This document shows positions 1 to 7,532 of a stretch of DNA of 12,357 nucleotides, piece by piece. Made by a program: the position numbers and the translations under genes. The DNA is taken from assembly GCA_900551005.1 (NCBI GenBank), contig URUL01000060.1, positions 1-12,357 on the forward strand, in the 5' to 3' direction. Below the pieces are notes generated by a model that made no database searches, was not told the origin of the DNA, and was given only the letters and a program-made list of their open reading frames with translations. Source of the stretch: an uncultured Ruminococcus sp. Its GTDB lineage: Bacteria > Bacillota > Clostridia > Oscillospirales > CAG-272. Position 1 is the first letter of the stretch. Each line of letters opens with the position of its first letter.

Positions 1-215
1 TTGCCGGGGACGGTGTAGAGGAAGCCGTCCTTCTCCAGCTCCTCATAGGCCCGCTTGGTGGTAATGAAGCTGATGCGCAGGTCCTTGGCCAGGGCCCGGA
101 TGGAGGGCAGCAGCTCGTTTTCCTGTAAGCTCCCGGAAAGGATCTGGGATCGAAGCTGGGTATAGATCTGGTCGTAGATGGGCGTGCCGCTTTTGTTATC
201 GATGAGTATATCCAT
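1..215 (-). CDS. GntR-family regulator, YtrA-like, N-terminal part (cut by window edge)
   Basis: The minus strand reads MDILIDNKSGTPIYDQIYTQ and continues with a typical GntR winged-helix DNA-binding domain: an ELLPSIRALAKDL helix, then ISFITTKRAYEELEKDGFLYTVPG. About 71 residues are present and the rest lies beyond the left edge. The short region before the winged helix and the 'TPIYDQI' opening are typical of the YtrA subfamily, whose members are small repressors often controlling adjacent transporter or metabolic genes; the subfamily call is inference from memory. The ATG at 213-215 is preceded by an AGAGGTGA ribosome site at proper spacing. The gene is divergent from the broken RACo gene, and its own promoter carries a perfect palindrome, so autoregulation and control of the divergent gene are likely. 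Codon use is GC-rich like the RACo fragment and unlike the genes to the right. Confidence 0.88.
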   Translation of the reverse strand, partial: MDILIDNKSGTPIYDQIYTQLRSQILSGSLQENELLPSIRALAKDLRISFITTKRAYEELEKDGFLYTVPG

Positions 216-225
216 GGAATCACCT

Positions 226-248
226 CTGTATATATAGATTATATACAG
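226..248. promoter_or_regulatory. Palindromic operator over the GntR -10 box
   Basis: The arms ctgtatata (226-234) and tatatacag (240-248) are exact reverse complements separated by five bases. The palindrome covers the -10 hexamer and the start region of the GntR promoter. YtrA-type GntR repressors bind AT-rich inverted repeats in their own promoters, so this is the expected autoregulatory operator. A half-site-like gatacag at 251-257 follows. Confidence 0.75.
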
Positions 249-266
249 TAGATACAGTTTTGTCAA
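238..266 (-). promoter_or_regulatory. Consensus sigma-A promoter of the GntR gene
   Basis: On the minus strand a perfect TTGACA (261-266) is followed by 17 bases and a perfect TATAAT (238-243), about 23 bases upstream of the GntR start codon. Both hexamers and the spacing match the consensus exactly. Confidence 0.85.
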
Positions 267-310
267 GAGGTTTTTCTCCCTCCATACCGATATAAGCATA
301 CTGATTTCTC

Positions 311-339
311 TGGACAACTGCCTTTCCCTATGGTATACT
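311..339 (+). promoter_or_regulatory. Promoter of the RACo gene
   Basis: TGGACA (311-316), a 17-base spacer and TATACT (334-339) with an upstream TG (extended -10) lie 33 bases before the RACo ATG. A GAGGG ribosome site at 359-363 sits 8 bases before the start codon, so the front of the gene is still equipped for expression. Confidence 0.65.
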
Positions 340-371
340 AAAGCAAAAACGGAAGAAAGAGGGTTCCCTAT

Positions 372-1097
372 ATGCCAAAAGTCATTTTCCAAATTGAAGG
401 CGGCAAGCCTGTTGCCGCTGAATGCAATGTGGGCGACAACCTTCTGGAGCTGGCCCGGCGGTCCAATGTGGCCATCGACGCCCCCTGCTCCGGCAACGGC
501 TCCTGCGGCAAGTGCCGTGTGAAGCTGGTGGAGGGCGACCTGGAAAGCATCCAGACCCGGCACATCTCCGACGAAGAATATGCCGAGGGCTGGCGGCTCA
601 GCTGCTCTTCTAAGGTAGCCGGGGACTGCACCATTTTTGTGCCGGACATTGCCTCCGCCTATCAGTCCCGGATGAAGACCGCGGATCTGTCCTCCCCCAA
701 GGAGGTAGCCATCTTCGACAAGGCCCAGGAGGACCTGAAAAAGAGCGGCATCCTTTTCGTCTATTCCTACCGCAGCCTGGTCCTGACCATGACCGAGCCC
801 AGCCTGTAGGACACCATGCCGGACAACGAGCGGCTGACCTGGGCCATTGAGGACGCTCTGGGGGAGGAGACCGTCCGCATCCCCCACACGGTGATGGTCC
901 GTCTGGCCACCACCCTCCGGGAGCATGACTTCCATGTCTGCGTCAAGGGCCGCCTGGAGGGAAAGGCCTTCACCTGTATGGAAATCTGCGGCCCCCTGGT
1001 CACGGGCATCTATGGCTGCGCCATCGACATCGGCACCACCACCGTGACCATTGCAAAGACCGGCTCCGCTGAGGGTGGCGAAACTGCCCCGTCGTAA
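372..1097 (+). pseudogene. RACo-type corrinoid-protein reductive activase, broken: ferredoxin domain, amber stop, truncated ASKHA domain
   Basis: The first 145 codons encode a plant-type [2Fe-2S] ferredoxin domain with ligand cysteines C39, C45, C48 and C78 (CX5CX2C...C). A linker of the RACo/DUF4445 family follows. Intact members are over 500 residues and use ATP to reduce the Co(II) corrinoid of methyltransferase systems. Codon 146 is TAG (807-809), but the same frame continues with DTMPDNERLTWAIEDALGEE and the start of the ATP-binding domain, GCAIDIGTTTVTIA. Family similarity stops at about 1065-1070, and a stop follows at 1095-1097 after a short unrelated tail. Most of the ATPase domain is therefore missing, which makes a functional product unlikely even if the TAG is read through. 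No methyltransferase or corrinoid-protein gene is visible. The 816-1097 part might be annotated separately as a second small gene, but no ribosome site supports that. Confidence 0.85.
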
Positions 1098-1767
1098 CCA
1101 CCTTTGCGGAGCTACGGGCGGCGGTCAACAACGGCGGCACCGTCAAGCTGGGCGGAGATATTACGCTGGAAGATAATCTTAATATTGAAACCGCATCCTC
1201 GCTGATTCTGGACCTGAACGGACACACGATTATGGGAACCGACAAGAGTGTTTATCTCATATCCGGCACCTGCACCATCCGGGGCGGCAGCATCAATGTG
1301 ACGGGCACGCATGCTGTTCACAACTTTGGAGATACATTGACCATCGACCAATGCACGATTTCTTCTGCATCTGATTGTGCACTGTACAATGACAATATTG
1401 ATGTAACAACCGTCAAAAACAGCACATTGAGTGGAACTGATGATTGGTATGTTGTTTTCGTCGAATCAGGTACCGTTTCTCGGTATGCGGCAATGTGATA
1501 ATGGAGGGCAGCAATGCCGCCGTCTACCTGACTAACCCCGCCGAAAACGAAGTGAGGCTCAAGTTGCGGGTGTTGGACGGAAACGGCAATATCTTAGGCG
1601 AAACCGGGCTGATTCGCCCCGGCGAATATGTCAAGGATGTGGCGCTGACCGAAAATCTTACGGCAGGCACGAAAATCAAGCTGAAGATCATGGGATATGA
1701 GCCGGAAACCTAATTCAGCGCAGGCTCCGCCACCCTGAATACCGCCGTAGGAAGCGCATCGCAGTAG
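1073..1767 (+). pseudogene. Fragment of a secreted beta-helix (pectate-lyase-like) surface protein, frameshifted
   Basis: From 1091 a different frame opens with VVTTFAELRAAVNNGGTVKL, then DITLEDNLNIE and SLILDLNGHTI. This is the usual start of right-handed beta-helix repeats in secreted clostridial proteins, and the short beta-strand turns run on to about residue 130. The frame has no start codon or signal peptide here. It ends at 1498, but the correct continuation (GNVIMEGSNAAVYLTNPAEN and onward) is in another frame. A duplicated TC at 1478-1481 explains the shift. The second frame ends at a TAA at 1711-1713 where a Tyr codon would give EPETYFSAGSATLNTAVG, and it then runs to TAG at 1765-1767. 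So there are three lesions: a missing front, a 2-base insertion and a nonsense change. The beta-helix assignment is by pattern, not by a named family. Confidence 0.7.
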
Positions 1768-1826
1768 ACCTATTCAGGAGGTCAGCATTAAAAACATCAA
1801 TGATGCTTATTATATGTATTACATAG

Positions 1827-1963
1827 TTTTTTAGAAAAACGAAAAAAGGCGGTTTTAGAAGAGTCAACTCTTCGAGAAAAAAACTCTCTGAGAACCGCCC
1901 TGAAACAGCATTCCACCGGTCAGATCCCGTGCAGTAACCCAAAAACGGCGGCTGGCATCTTTC
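1827..1963. repeat. Dispersed intergenic repeat, copy A (hairpin half)
   Basis: This segment matches 8487-8613 in order and content: a T/A-rich edge, a hairpin with ggcggtt (1848-1854) and aaccgcc (1893-1899) arms, then ccctgaaa, a gttccacc-like stretch, a cagta block and a terminal ggcatcttt. Read on the minus strand the hairpin is followed by TTTTTT, so it can also end transcription arriving from the right. The copies differ by small insertions in the loop that are not multiples of three, which argues against the short reading frames that cross them. Confidence 0.65.
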
Positions 1964-2113
1964 TAAATAATAAACTCCAGAATTTCACCTGCGGCAAAGA
2001 TTCGCGCGCCCTGAGCCAGATAAGCAAGCTTGCATATCTTCGGGCGGCAAATGCAAACCGAAGATTCCGTGCGCCCTTTATGCACGGAGCACGACCGATT
2101 CGCTGATGTCTGT

Positions 2114-2152
2114 AAAACGCAAAAGCACCCCTTGTGGGTGCTTTTGCGTTTT
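2114..2152. terminator. Perfect bidirectional intrinsic terminator
   Basis: The arms aaaacgcaaaagcaccc (2114-2130) and gggtgcttttgcgtttt (2136-2152) are exact 17-base reverse complements around a cttgt loop. The A/T ends give a U-tract on either strand. It lies about 230 bases beyond the stop of the leftward solute-binding-protein gene and is the first good terminator for the signalling operon. Confidence 0.85.
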
Positions 2153-2380
2153 GGCTGTTATGGTCTCAAAAGATGCTGTGAGCATTGTAGAAACTGATCG
2201 GATTACAGGCGTTCACGCCATTTTTGTGGGGATTCAATAAGGTTAGTGTAAAGAAACAAAGACATTGCGTTTGCTGAATGATTGCTTCTTAAGATGCGTT
2301 TTTTTCAGCACTTTGGAAACCGTTAATAATGCTGTACGTTTTGAGTCGACGATAGCAAAAAATGACAGGGTAATTTAATG

Positions 2381-4132
2381 TTATTGACAGACGCTTGATT
2401 TGGTAACAGTGCCAAGCCGAATCAGGTAATCACGCAAAGCATCCATGCCGCAAACCAGAGTGTCGTTCATACTGCCCTTGTTCTTGATCTCCGCTGCATA
2501 TCCGCAGATTACGACAGTGTACCGTCGCATATTATCAAGCTCGGCGTCGTCGGCTGTTGTTAGTATATACGGAAAAGGATTCCCATCTCTATATAAATCG
2601 AAGCCTTCGGCAGCAAGCCGTTTGATCTCCTCTCCCGTCAGGGTGAATGTTTTTATGGTATTCACCCATCCGAGCGGATTCACCGTACTGATGATCTCGT
2701 CGGTGACCGGTCCTGCCCAAAGGCATCCGTTGACGCCGAATTCGTTTTCTTTTCCGTCATGGTATGCGCCAAGAGAGATCAGCGAACAATCTGCCCCTGT
2801 GGCTTCGATAAAAGCCGAACCGACCAACCGCGCTGTTTCCTCAAGTGTCAGATCCTCCATAATATTCGCAAGTGTTGCGGTTTGGTTCTCAATGGAATCC
2901 TGAAGAGAACGGTTCATTACGGCAATTACTTGCTCACCCGTTGATTTTCCGGCATACCACTTGAGACACTCACTTCCGACCGGAACGATCAGATCTTCCC
3001 AGCCTGCATACGCAAGCGGTGCACTGAATCCGGCATTCAGCATTTCCATGATTTCAGCGTGTTCCTCCGTGGCAGCCTGGCTTCCTTCCGAAAGCGGCAG
3101 GAATTGCTGCTGATTACCGGGAAGCAGCTTCTGCCCCTCCTCGGTAGAAATAAAAGTCATAAATTTCAGCGCATCTTGCAGTTTTTGCTTGTTCTTCGGA
3201 TTTTCCAGATCTGCATTCAGGCCAAAGTAGCATGCTGTGTTGGTAATATATCGATTGTTGGAGCCATCCATGCTCAGCCAGGGCATGAGACTGTATTGAT
3301 CCCCGGTTCCGTCTTCATTTTGTGAGAAGCGGAACATTCCGCCATGGATGAAGAAGGCGGTGTTTCCTTCGCGGAAATGGGATATGGCCTCTTCTGTGGT
3401 TTTCCCATACCATCTGCCGTTGATAATGCCGAGATCTATCCATTTCTGCATATATTCAATGGTGTCTTTCCATGCATCGTCGGCGGTAACTTTTCCGCTT
3501 AAAAATTGCTCAACCCAAATAAGGCCTTCGGGAGTTCGAAGAAACATGGTGTCACCGAGATTGAAAAGATATTGAAATCCGTTTCCCGTAATTTCCAAAG
3601 AAGTTGCGGAAATATCCACATTTGCCTCATTGATCTTCGGTATAAGCTCCTCCAGCTCGAAGAAGCTGGTGGGAACAGTCCATCCGTGTTTTTCAAAAAG
3701 AGTTTTGTTATAGTAAATTCCCAGAACCGAGAAATTGCAGGGGAGCATATAAATGGACCCCTCAATGCTGCATTCATTCAGGCGAGATACTGCGTATTTT
3801 GTGGAGAAATCATACACGGAAAGATCAATCAAGTGTTCTTTTTGAAGCTCGGCATCCGGAAGGACATTGGAGGTATAAATATCCGGGGCCTGTCCGGCTT
3901 CAAGAATCCTGTGGAGATAGGAGGTCGAATTGTGTCCGCAGTAGCTGATGAACTGCAGATTGACCTCCGGATACACTTTCCTGAATGCTTTTTCAAACTG
4001 TGTATAGTCCTTATGAGCCGTCATGATTGTAATCGGCTCGTGAACAGCTTCGGAATGGTCCGTGCAGGAAGAAAGTGGCAGGCAAGCAATTATGACCGCC
4101 AGAAGATATACGGCGAATATTCTTGTTTTCAT
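2381..4132 (-). CDS. Lipoprotein: ABC-type solute-binding domain joined to a 5'-nucleotidase C-terminal-like domain
   Basis: The 583-residue product opens with a lipoprotein signal, MKTRIFAVYLLAVIIACLPL then SSC, with lipid-modified C23. Residues ~33-415 look like a family-1 (carbohydrate type) extracellular solute-binding protein: ITIMTAHKDYTQFEKAFRKV, APDIYTS, VLGIYYNKTLFEKHGW, FREGNTAFFIHGG, and FMTFISTEEGQKLL. Residues ~430-575 are unlike any solute-binding protein and resemble the 5'-nucleotidase C-terminal domain: TGADCSLISLGAYHDG, then PVTDEIISTVNPLGWVNTIK, FTLTGEEIKRLAAEG and YTVVICGYAAE. The metallophosphatase half that normally precedes that domain is absent. No permease genes are nearby. 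The gene lies 60 bases after the histidine kinase, so a sensory role on the outer face of the membrane is inferred. An AGGAG site lies 13 bases before the ATG, a somewhat long spacing. Confidence is high for a lipoprotein solute-binding protein and moderate for the C-terminal domain. Confidence 0.88.
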   Translation of the reverse strand: MKTRIFAVYLLAVIIACLPLSSCTDHSEAVHEPITIMTAHKDYTQFEKAFRKVYPEVNLQFISYCGHNSTSYLHRILEAGQAPDIYTSNVLPDAELQKEHLIDLSVYDFSTKYAVSRLNECSIEGSIYMLPCNFSVLGIYYNKTLFEKHGWTVPTSFFELEELIPKINEANVDISATSLEITGNGFQYLFNLGDTMFLRTPEGLIWVEQFLSGKVTADDAWKDTIEYMQKWIDLGIINGRWYGKTTEEAISHFREGNTAFFIHGGMFRFSQNEDGTGDQYSLMPWLSMDGSNNRYITNTACYFGLNADLENPKNKQKLQDALKFMTFISTEEGQKLLPGNQQQFLPLSEGSQAATEEHAEIMEMLNAGFSAPLAYAGWEDLIVPVGSECLKWYAGKSTGEQVIAVMNRSLQDSIENQTATLANIMEDLTLEETARLVGSAFIEATGADCSLISLGAYHDGKENEFGVNGCLWAGPVTDEIISTVNPLGWVNTIKTFTLTGEEIKRLAAEGFDLYRDGNPFPYILTTADDAELDNMRRYTVVICGYAAEIKNKGSMNDTLVCGMDALRDYLIRLGTVTKSSVCQ

Positions 4133-4167
4133 AAAAAGATCAAAACTCCTATTCAGACTTTTAAAAA

Positions 4168-4196
4168 AACATAAGCCGAAGCAATCATGATGTCAA
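4168..4196 (-). promoter_or_regulatory. Possible internal promoter for the solute-binding lipoprotein
   Basis: On the minus strand TTGACA (4191-4196) overlaps the kinase stop codon and is followed by 17 bases and TATGTT (4168-4173). The -35 is perfect and the -10 is weak (4 of 6). It would allow extra expression of the lipoprotein relative to the kinase. Confidence 0.45.
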
Positions 4197-6409
4197 TCGG
4201 TATTTTTCAAGTCATGTTTTTTATATTTTATGAGCGTTGAGACTAAAAGTTTTCCGTTGATCGGTTTGGAAAGATGCTCGTTCATTCCCGCTGCTAACGA
4301 TTTCTGAATGTCCTCCTCAAAGGCATTGGCGGTCATAGCGATGATGGGTATGCTCTCAGCATCCGTACGGTCGAGCAAACGAATTTTCTTTGTTGCCTCA
4401 AGGCCGTCCATGACAGGCATCATCACATCCATCAGAATCACATCAATGCTGCCGATAACTGAATGTTCAAAGGTCTGCACAGCCTCTTCACCGTTGCAGG
4501 CAATGAGAACATCCGCACCCGCTTTCGCCAAAAGTCGCTCTGCAATATTGCGGTTGAGCATATTGTCATCGCAAAGGAGTATCGTCATACCCTTCAGAGA
4601 AGAAGGCGGAAGCGATTTCTCGGAATTATCCGGTGCAGAAAAGGCATTCAGGCATACCGAAAATGGCAATGTGATCGTAAAACGACTTCCTTCGTTTACT
4701 TTACTGTATATATCGATCGAGCCGCCCATTTTATCGATCAGCTTTTTGACAATAGACATTCCGAGCCCTGTGCCTTCATTGCCTGGGCGGCTGCAACTGT
4801 TTCCCTGCCAAAACGGTTCGAAGATATGTTCCTGATAATCCTCATTCAAGCCAATGCCGGTATCCGAAATGATGAACCGAAAGCTTGCGGTATCACCGTC
4901 GTAAGATATTTCCTCCGTTTCAAAGGTGACATTTCCGCCTTCTTCCGTAAATTTTACGGCGTTTCCCAATACATTGATCAGCACTTTACGCAGATAGAGA
5001 TCATACCCCATCAGATATGGATGCTGAAACCCATTAGACCGATAGGTAAAGCTGAGATTGTGTTGCTTGGCAGAGCTTTGAATGATCGAACAGCAGGTAT
5101 CAATGACCGCTCGCAGATCAAACTGTTTTTCGGCAGGCGCATCTCCACTGCTTTCCAGACGCCCCATATCCAATACATCGTTGATAAGAGCAATCAGGTG
5201 CTGTGAGGCGGTACGGATATTAGATAGGCAAAGCTGTAGCTCTTCTGTCATATCCGGACTTTCTTCCGCTCTTTCCAGCATGCCGAGTATGACGTTAAGA
5301 GGCGTTCGAAGATCATGAGACATATGTGACAGAAACTCACTTTTTGCCGTGTTCGCCCTGTTGGCTTCTTCCGCTGCATTTTTCAGTGCTATATTCAACT
5401 GTTTTTGCTGTGCGGCGCGAATCCGCATATTGACAGTCAAGATAAAGGAGAAGATAACTGTTGCCGCAATTAACACACCGATCACTGACATCGCAATGAT
5501 ACGATACATCGTTGCATTCAGCAAATGCTCCGATCCACTGTTCAATTTTTCGGTTGGCATGATCAGCGTAACAACCCAGTCCGGCGTTCTTATCGGCGCC
5601 ATTGAAACGAAATAATTTGTACCTTCATATTCAAATTCAAGGCTTTCACCGGTGTCACTTTCCAGACTGCTCTTTAGTTCCTCAAAGCTTTTACCATGCA
5701 GAATCCTGACATTTTCAAGCGTCCTCATGATATTGGCAGAAGTGCTGAAGGTCCCTGTGTTGTTTCGACGGTATATGTTTCGACCGTCGGTATGTATAAT
5801 AAAAATGTCGGCAGCCCCGTCAAAGCCGGAGCAAAAAAATGCCGAACAGTACATTTCCGGCGGTATGACCATGACGGTATGTGTGATCTGCGTCCCGTCT
5901 TTAAGTACCGCGGGATGATCGAGGCGGTGGATAAAAAGCATATATTCTTTTTCAGAGTCAAATGTGATGGAGGTGATAACTACCTGTCGCTCTTTTGTCG
6001 ATGGTTTCAGAAATTCAATGTTTCTGAACAAACCGACATCACCGCTTGAAAGATAATAGTTGGTCCGAGAATCCACGACCGATAAATGATAATTGGAATT
6101 CCGAATACCGTTTTCCATTTCCTCAAGGAGACAGGAAATGTCCTCTTTTTTCTCTATCTCAGTTGCAAGCAAGTGAGCAAAGGCCGCATCCGAAACATCC
6201 CATGAGTAGCTGCAGATAGAATTCACGGTTTTGGCGATCTGTTCGGAAACCTCATTGAGATTCTTGCTACGCTCCGCATATAATTCGTCTCCTACCGATT
6301 GAAAAACCGAAAAGGCCATCACTGTAAAAGTTGTAAACAGCAGAACAACTAACAGTATACCTATAGTCATGGATATTCGGTTGTAATGGCGGGTTACGGC
6401 TTTTTTCAT
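4193..6409 (-). CDS. Hybrid sensor histidine kinase (extracytoplasmic sensor, HisKA, HATPase, receiver)
   Basis: The 738-residue membrane kinase has a first membrane helix at ~14-36, an extracytoplasmic region at ~37-300 that looks like a Cache-type sensor, a second helix at ~303-327 and a short helical linker. The HisKA box SHMSHDLRTP contains the phosphorylated H365. The ATPase domain shows the N box (N483 in LGNAVKF), the G1 box DTGIG at 516-520, the F box FEPF at 530-533 and the G2 box GTGLG at 546-550. The C-terminal receiver (~608-730) has D614/D615, phospho-acceptor D661 in MDVMMPVMDG, T693 and K715, so all catalytic residues are present. It lacks an Hpt domain, which a separate upstream gene supplies. 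It starts 14 bases after the regulator's stop, and a GAGG overlapping that stop codon suggests coupled translation. The ligand is unknown; the adjacent solute-binding lipoprotein is the best candidate partner. Confidence 0.95.
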   Translation of the reverse strand: MKKAVTRHYNRISMTIGILLVVLLFTTFTVMAFSVFQSVGDELYAERSKNLNEVSEQIAKTVNSICSYSWDVSDAAFAHLLATEIEKKEDISCLLEEMENGIRNSNYHLSVVDSRTNYYLSSGDVGLFRNIEFLKPSTKERQVVITSITFDSEKEYMLFIHRLDHPAVLKDGTQITHTVMVIPPEMYCSAFFCSGFDGAADIFIIHTDGRNIYRRNNTGTFSTSANIMRTLENVRILHGKSFEELKSSLESDTGESLEFEYEGTNYFVSMAPIRTPDWVVTLIMPTEKLNSGSEHLLNATMYRIIAMSVIGVLIAATVIFSFILTVNMRIRAAQQKQLNIALKNAAEEANRANTAKSEFLSHMSHDLRTPLNVILGMLERAEESPDMTEELQLCLSNIRTASQHLIALINDVLDMGRLESSGDAPAEKQFDLRAVIDTCCSIIQSSAKQHNLSFTYRSNGFQHPYLMGYDLYLRKVLINVLGNAVKFTEEGGNVTFETEEISYDGDTASFRFIISDTGIGLNEDYQEHIFEPFWQGNSCSRPGNEGTGLGMSIVKKLIDKMGGSIDIYSKVNEGSRFTITLPFSVCLNAFSAPDNSEKSLPPSSLKGMTILLCDDNMLNRNIAERLLAKAGADVLIACNGEEAVQTFEHSVIGSIDVILMDVMMPVMDGLEATKKIRLLDRTDAESIPIIAMTANAFEEDIQKSLAAGMNEHLSKPINGKLLVSTLIKYKKHDLKNTD

Positions 6410-6423
6410 TATTACACCATGCC

Positions 6424-7152
6424 TCAGTATTTGATTTCAATGTCGGAATGACCGGTTTTCTCTCTATAATCCAGAACTTTTTGCTGAATTTGCTTTTTGC
6501 TTTTCTTCCGGATCAGGACTTCCTCTCCGTTTTGGAGCAGACATACATCATTTGCTTCGATGACATAATTCATATTGACAAGATAGCTTTGGTGACAGCG
6601 TAGAAAGCGAAGATCGTTCAACTCTGCTTCGATCTGACAGAGCTTCTTGTATATATTGTACTCTCGGTTCTCTGTCCGATGCAAAATACATTTTGTATTG
6701 ATGCTTTCCACATATATAATCTCATTCAGCGGAATATATACAATATTTGACTTCTGCTTGAGCTGATAGCTGTCACACTGATATTCCGGCATAAAACGGT
6801 CCAGTGTATGTCGGATATCGGCAAGGCTGTATGGTTTCAATATGTACCCGGACGCATATACATTATAGCTCTCAAGTGCATAATCGGCTGAAACAGTACA
6901 AAATACAATTTTGCCCCGGTACGAAAGATCTCTCAGCTTTTGTGCAATATTCATACCGAACGAATCCCCCATAAACAGGTCAAGAAAAATTATATCGTAT
7001 TCTATATTTTCCATAACATCGTAATACAGGCTGGCTCCGCGATCGTATAACGTAAATTCGCAACGCACAGAAGTCTCAAGAAAGTATTTTTTCAGAAGCG
7101 AATACAAAAGATTCCGTTCTAAATCGTTGTCATCACAAATTGCCAAACGCAT
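6424..7152 (-). CDS. LytTR-type response regulator (receiver plus LytTR DNA-binding domain)
   Basis: The product has 242 residues. The receiver domain (1-~118) has acidic residues D7/D8, phospho-acceptor D58 in IIFLDLFMGDSFG, T86 and K106 in the YILKPYS motif. The LytTR DNA-binding domain (~132-235) shows IVYIPLNEIIYVESINTKC and RFLRCHQSYLVNMNYVIEA, close to the family pattern of the AgrA/LytR/YehT group. Such regulators bind short direct repeats and commonly control secreted products, adhesion or transport. It is followed almost directly by the kinase gene, so the two form a cognate pair. A GGAAAGGA ribosome site lies 13 bases before the ATG, and no better in-frame start is seen. I found no convincing pair of LytTR direct repeats within the window, so its target is unknown. 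Confidence 0.95.
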   Translation of the reverse strand: MRLAICDDNDLERNLLYSLLKKYFLETSVRCEFTLYDRGASLYYDVMENIEYDIIFLDLFMGDSFGMNIAQKLRDLSYRGKIVFCTVSADYALESYNVYASGYILKPYSLADIRHTLDRFMPEYQCDSYQLKQKSNIVYIPLNEIIYVESINTKCILHRTENREYNIYKKLCQIEAELNDLRFLRCHQSYLVNMNYVIEANDVCLLQNGEEVLIRKKSKKQIQQKVLDYREKTGHSDIEIKY

Positions 7153-7191
7153 GAAGAAAACATATTCCTTTCCGGACGAGATTTTGTTGTA

Positions 7192-7449
7192 CTATATTTT
7201 TACACGGTACAATTCGTCCTCAATAATATCACATAAGTGGATAGGATCAACGTTGTATTGATTAAGCTTGTCTGCCAACTTCCTCAGCCAATCTACATCG
7301 TCGGATATATCGTAGACGCAGTCCTTAATGTCCAACAATCCGTTTAAAAATGAACATGCACAAATACCATATGTATCCTTCTTTATTTGCTTGGATTCAT
7401 TTTTTCCTGTGTCTTTCGTACCTTTTCTGACTACTACATAGATGTTCAT
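7192..7449 (-). CDS. Small protein, probably DUF6514 family
   Basis: This 85-residue soluble protein reads MNIYVVVRKGTKDT at the front, TYGICA in the middle, then a DISDDVDWLRKLADKLNQYN helix and ends DPIHLCDIIEDELYRVKI. The order 'TYGI... DIS... L...N...P.HL.DIIED.L' matches my memory of DUF6514, a small clostridial family without a known function; a profile search is needed to confirm this. An AAGGTAGG ribosome site sits 7 bases before the ATG, and a -10-like TATAAT lies about 85 bases upstream, so it may have its own promoter. It ends 39 bases before the response-regulator gene and sits inside the phosphorelay operon, which suggests co-expression but does not show a role in signalling. It ends with a genuine TAG codon, so amber is used as a stop here. 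Confidence 0.75.
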   Translation of the reverse strand: MNIYVVVRKGTKDTGKNESKQIKKDTYGICACSFLNGLLDIKDCVYDISDDVDWLRKLADKLNQYNVDPIHLCDIIEDELYRVKI

Positions 7450-7532
7450 TTTTTAACCTACCTTTTTTAGATTTCAAAAACAGCAGCTTACGGATACTTC
7501 GAAGATTTTTCCGAATAAATCTTACACCTGTC

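Larger units (their letters stand above)
1768..2380. other. Gene-free stretch holding a hairpin repeat and a strong terminator
   Basis: No open frame here has both a ribosome site and plausible coding character. The stretch holds repeat copy A (1827-1963), an unassigned segment (1964-2113), the perfect terminator at 2114-2152, and about 228 AT-rich bases before the end of the solute-binding-protein gene, in which I see nothing definite. Confidence 0.6.

Noticed and set aside
372..809. Reading the first RACo segment as a complete stand-alone ferredoxin gene
   Set aside because: The same frame continues with family-specific RACo sequence after the TAG, so this is the front of an interrupted larger gene.
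3506..5206. Long rightward frames opposite the solute-binding protein and kinase genes (3506-4174, 4463-5206)
   Set aside because: They are antisense shadows of two genes with clear domains, have no ribosome sites and resemble no family.
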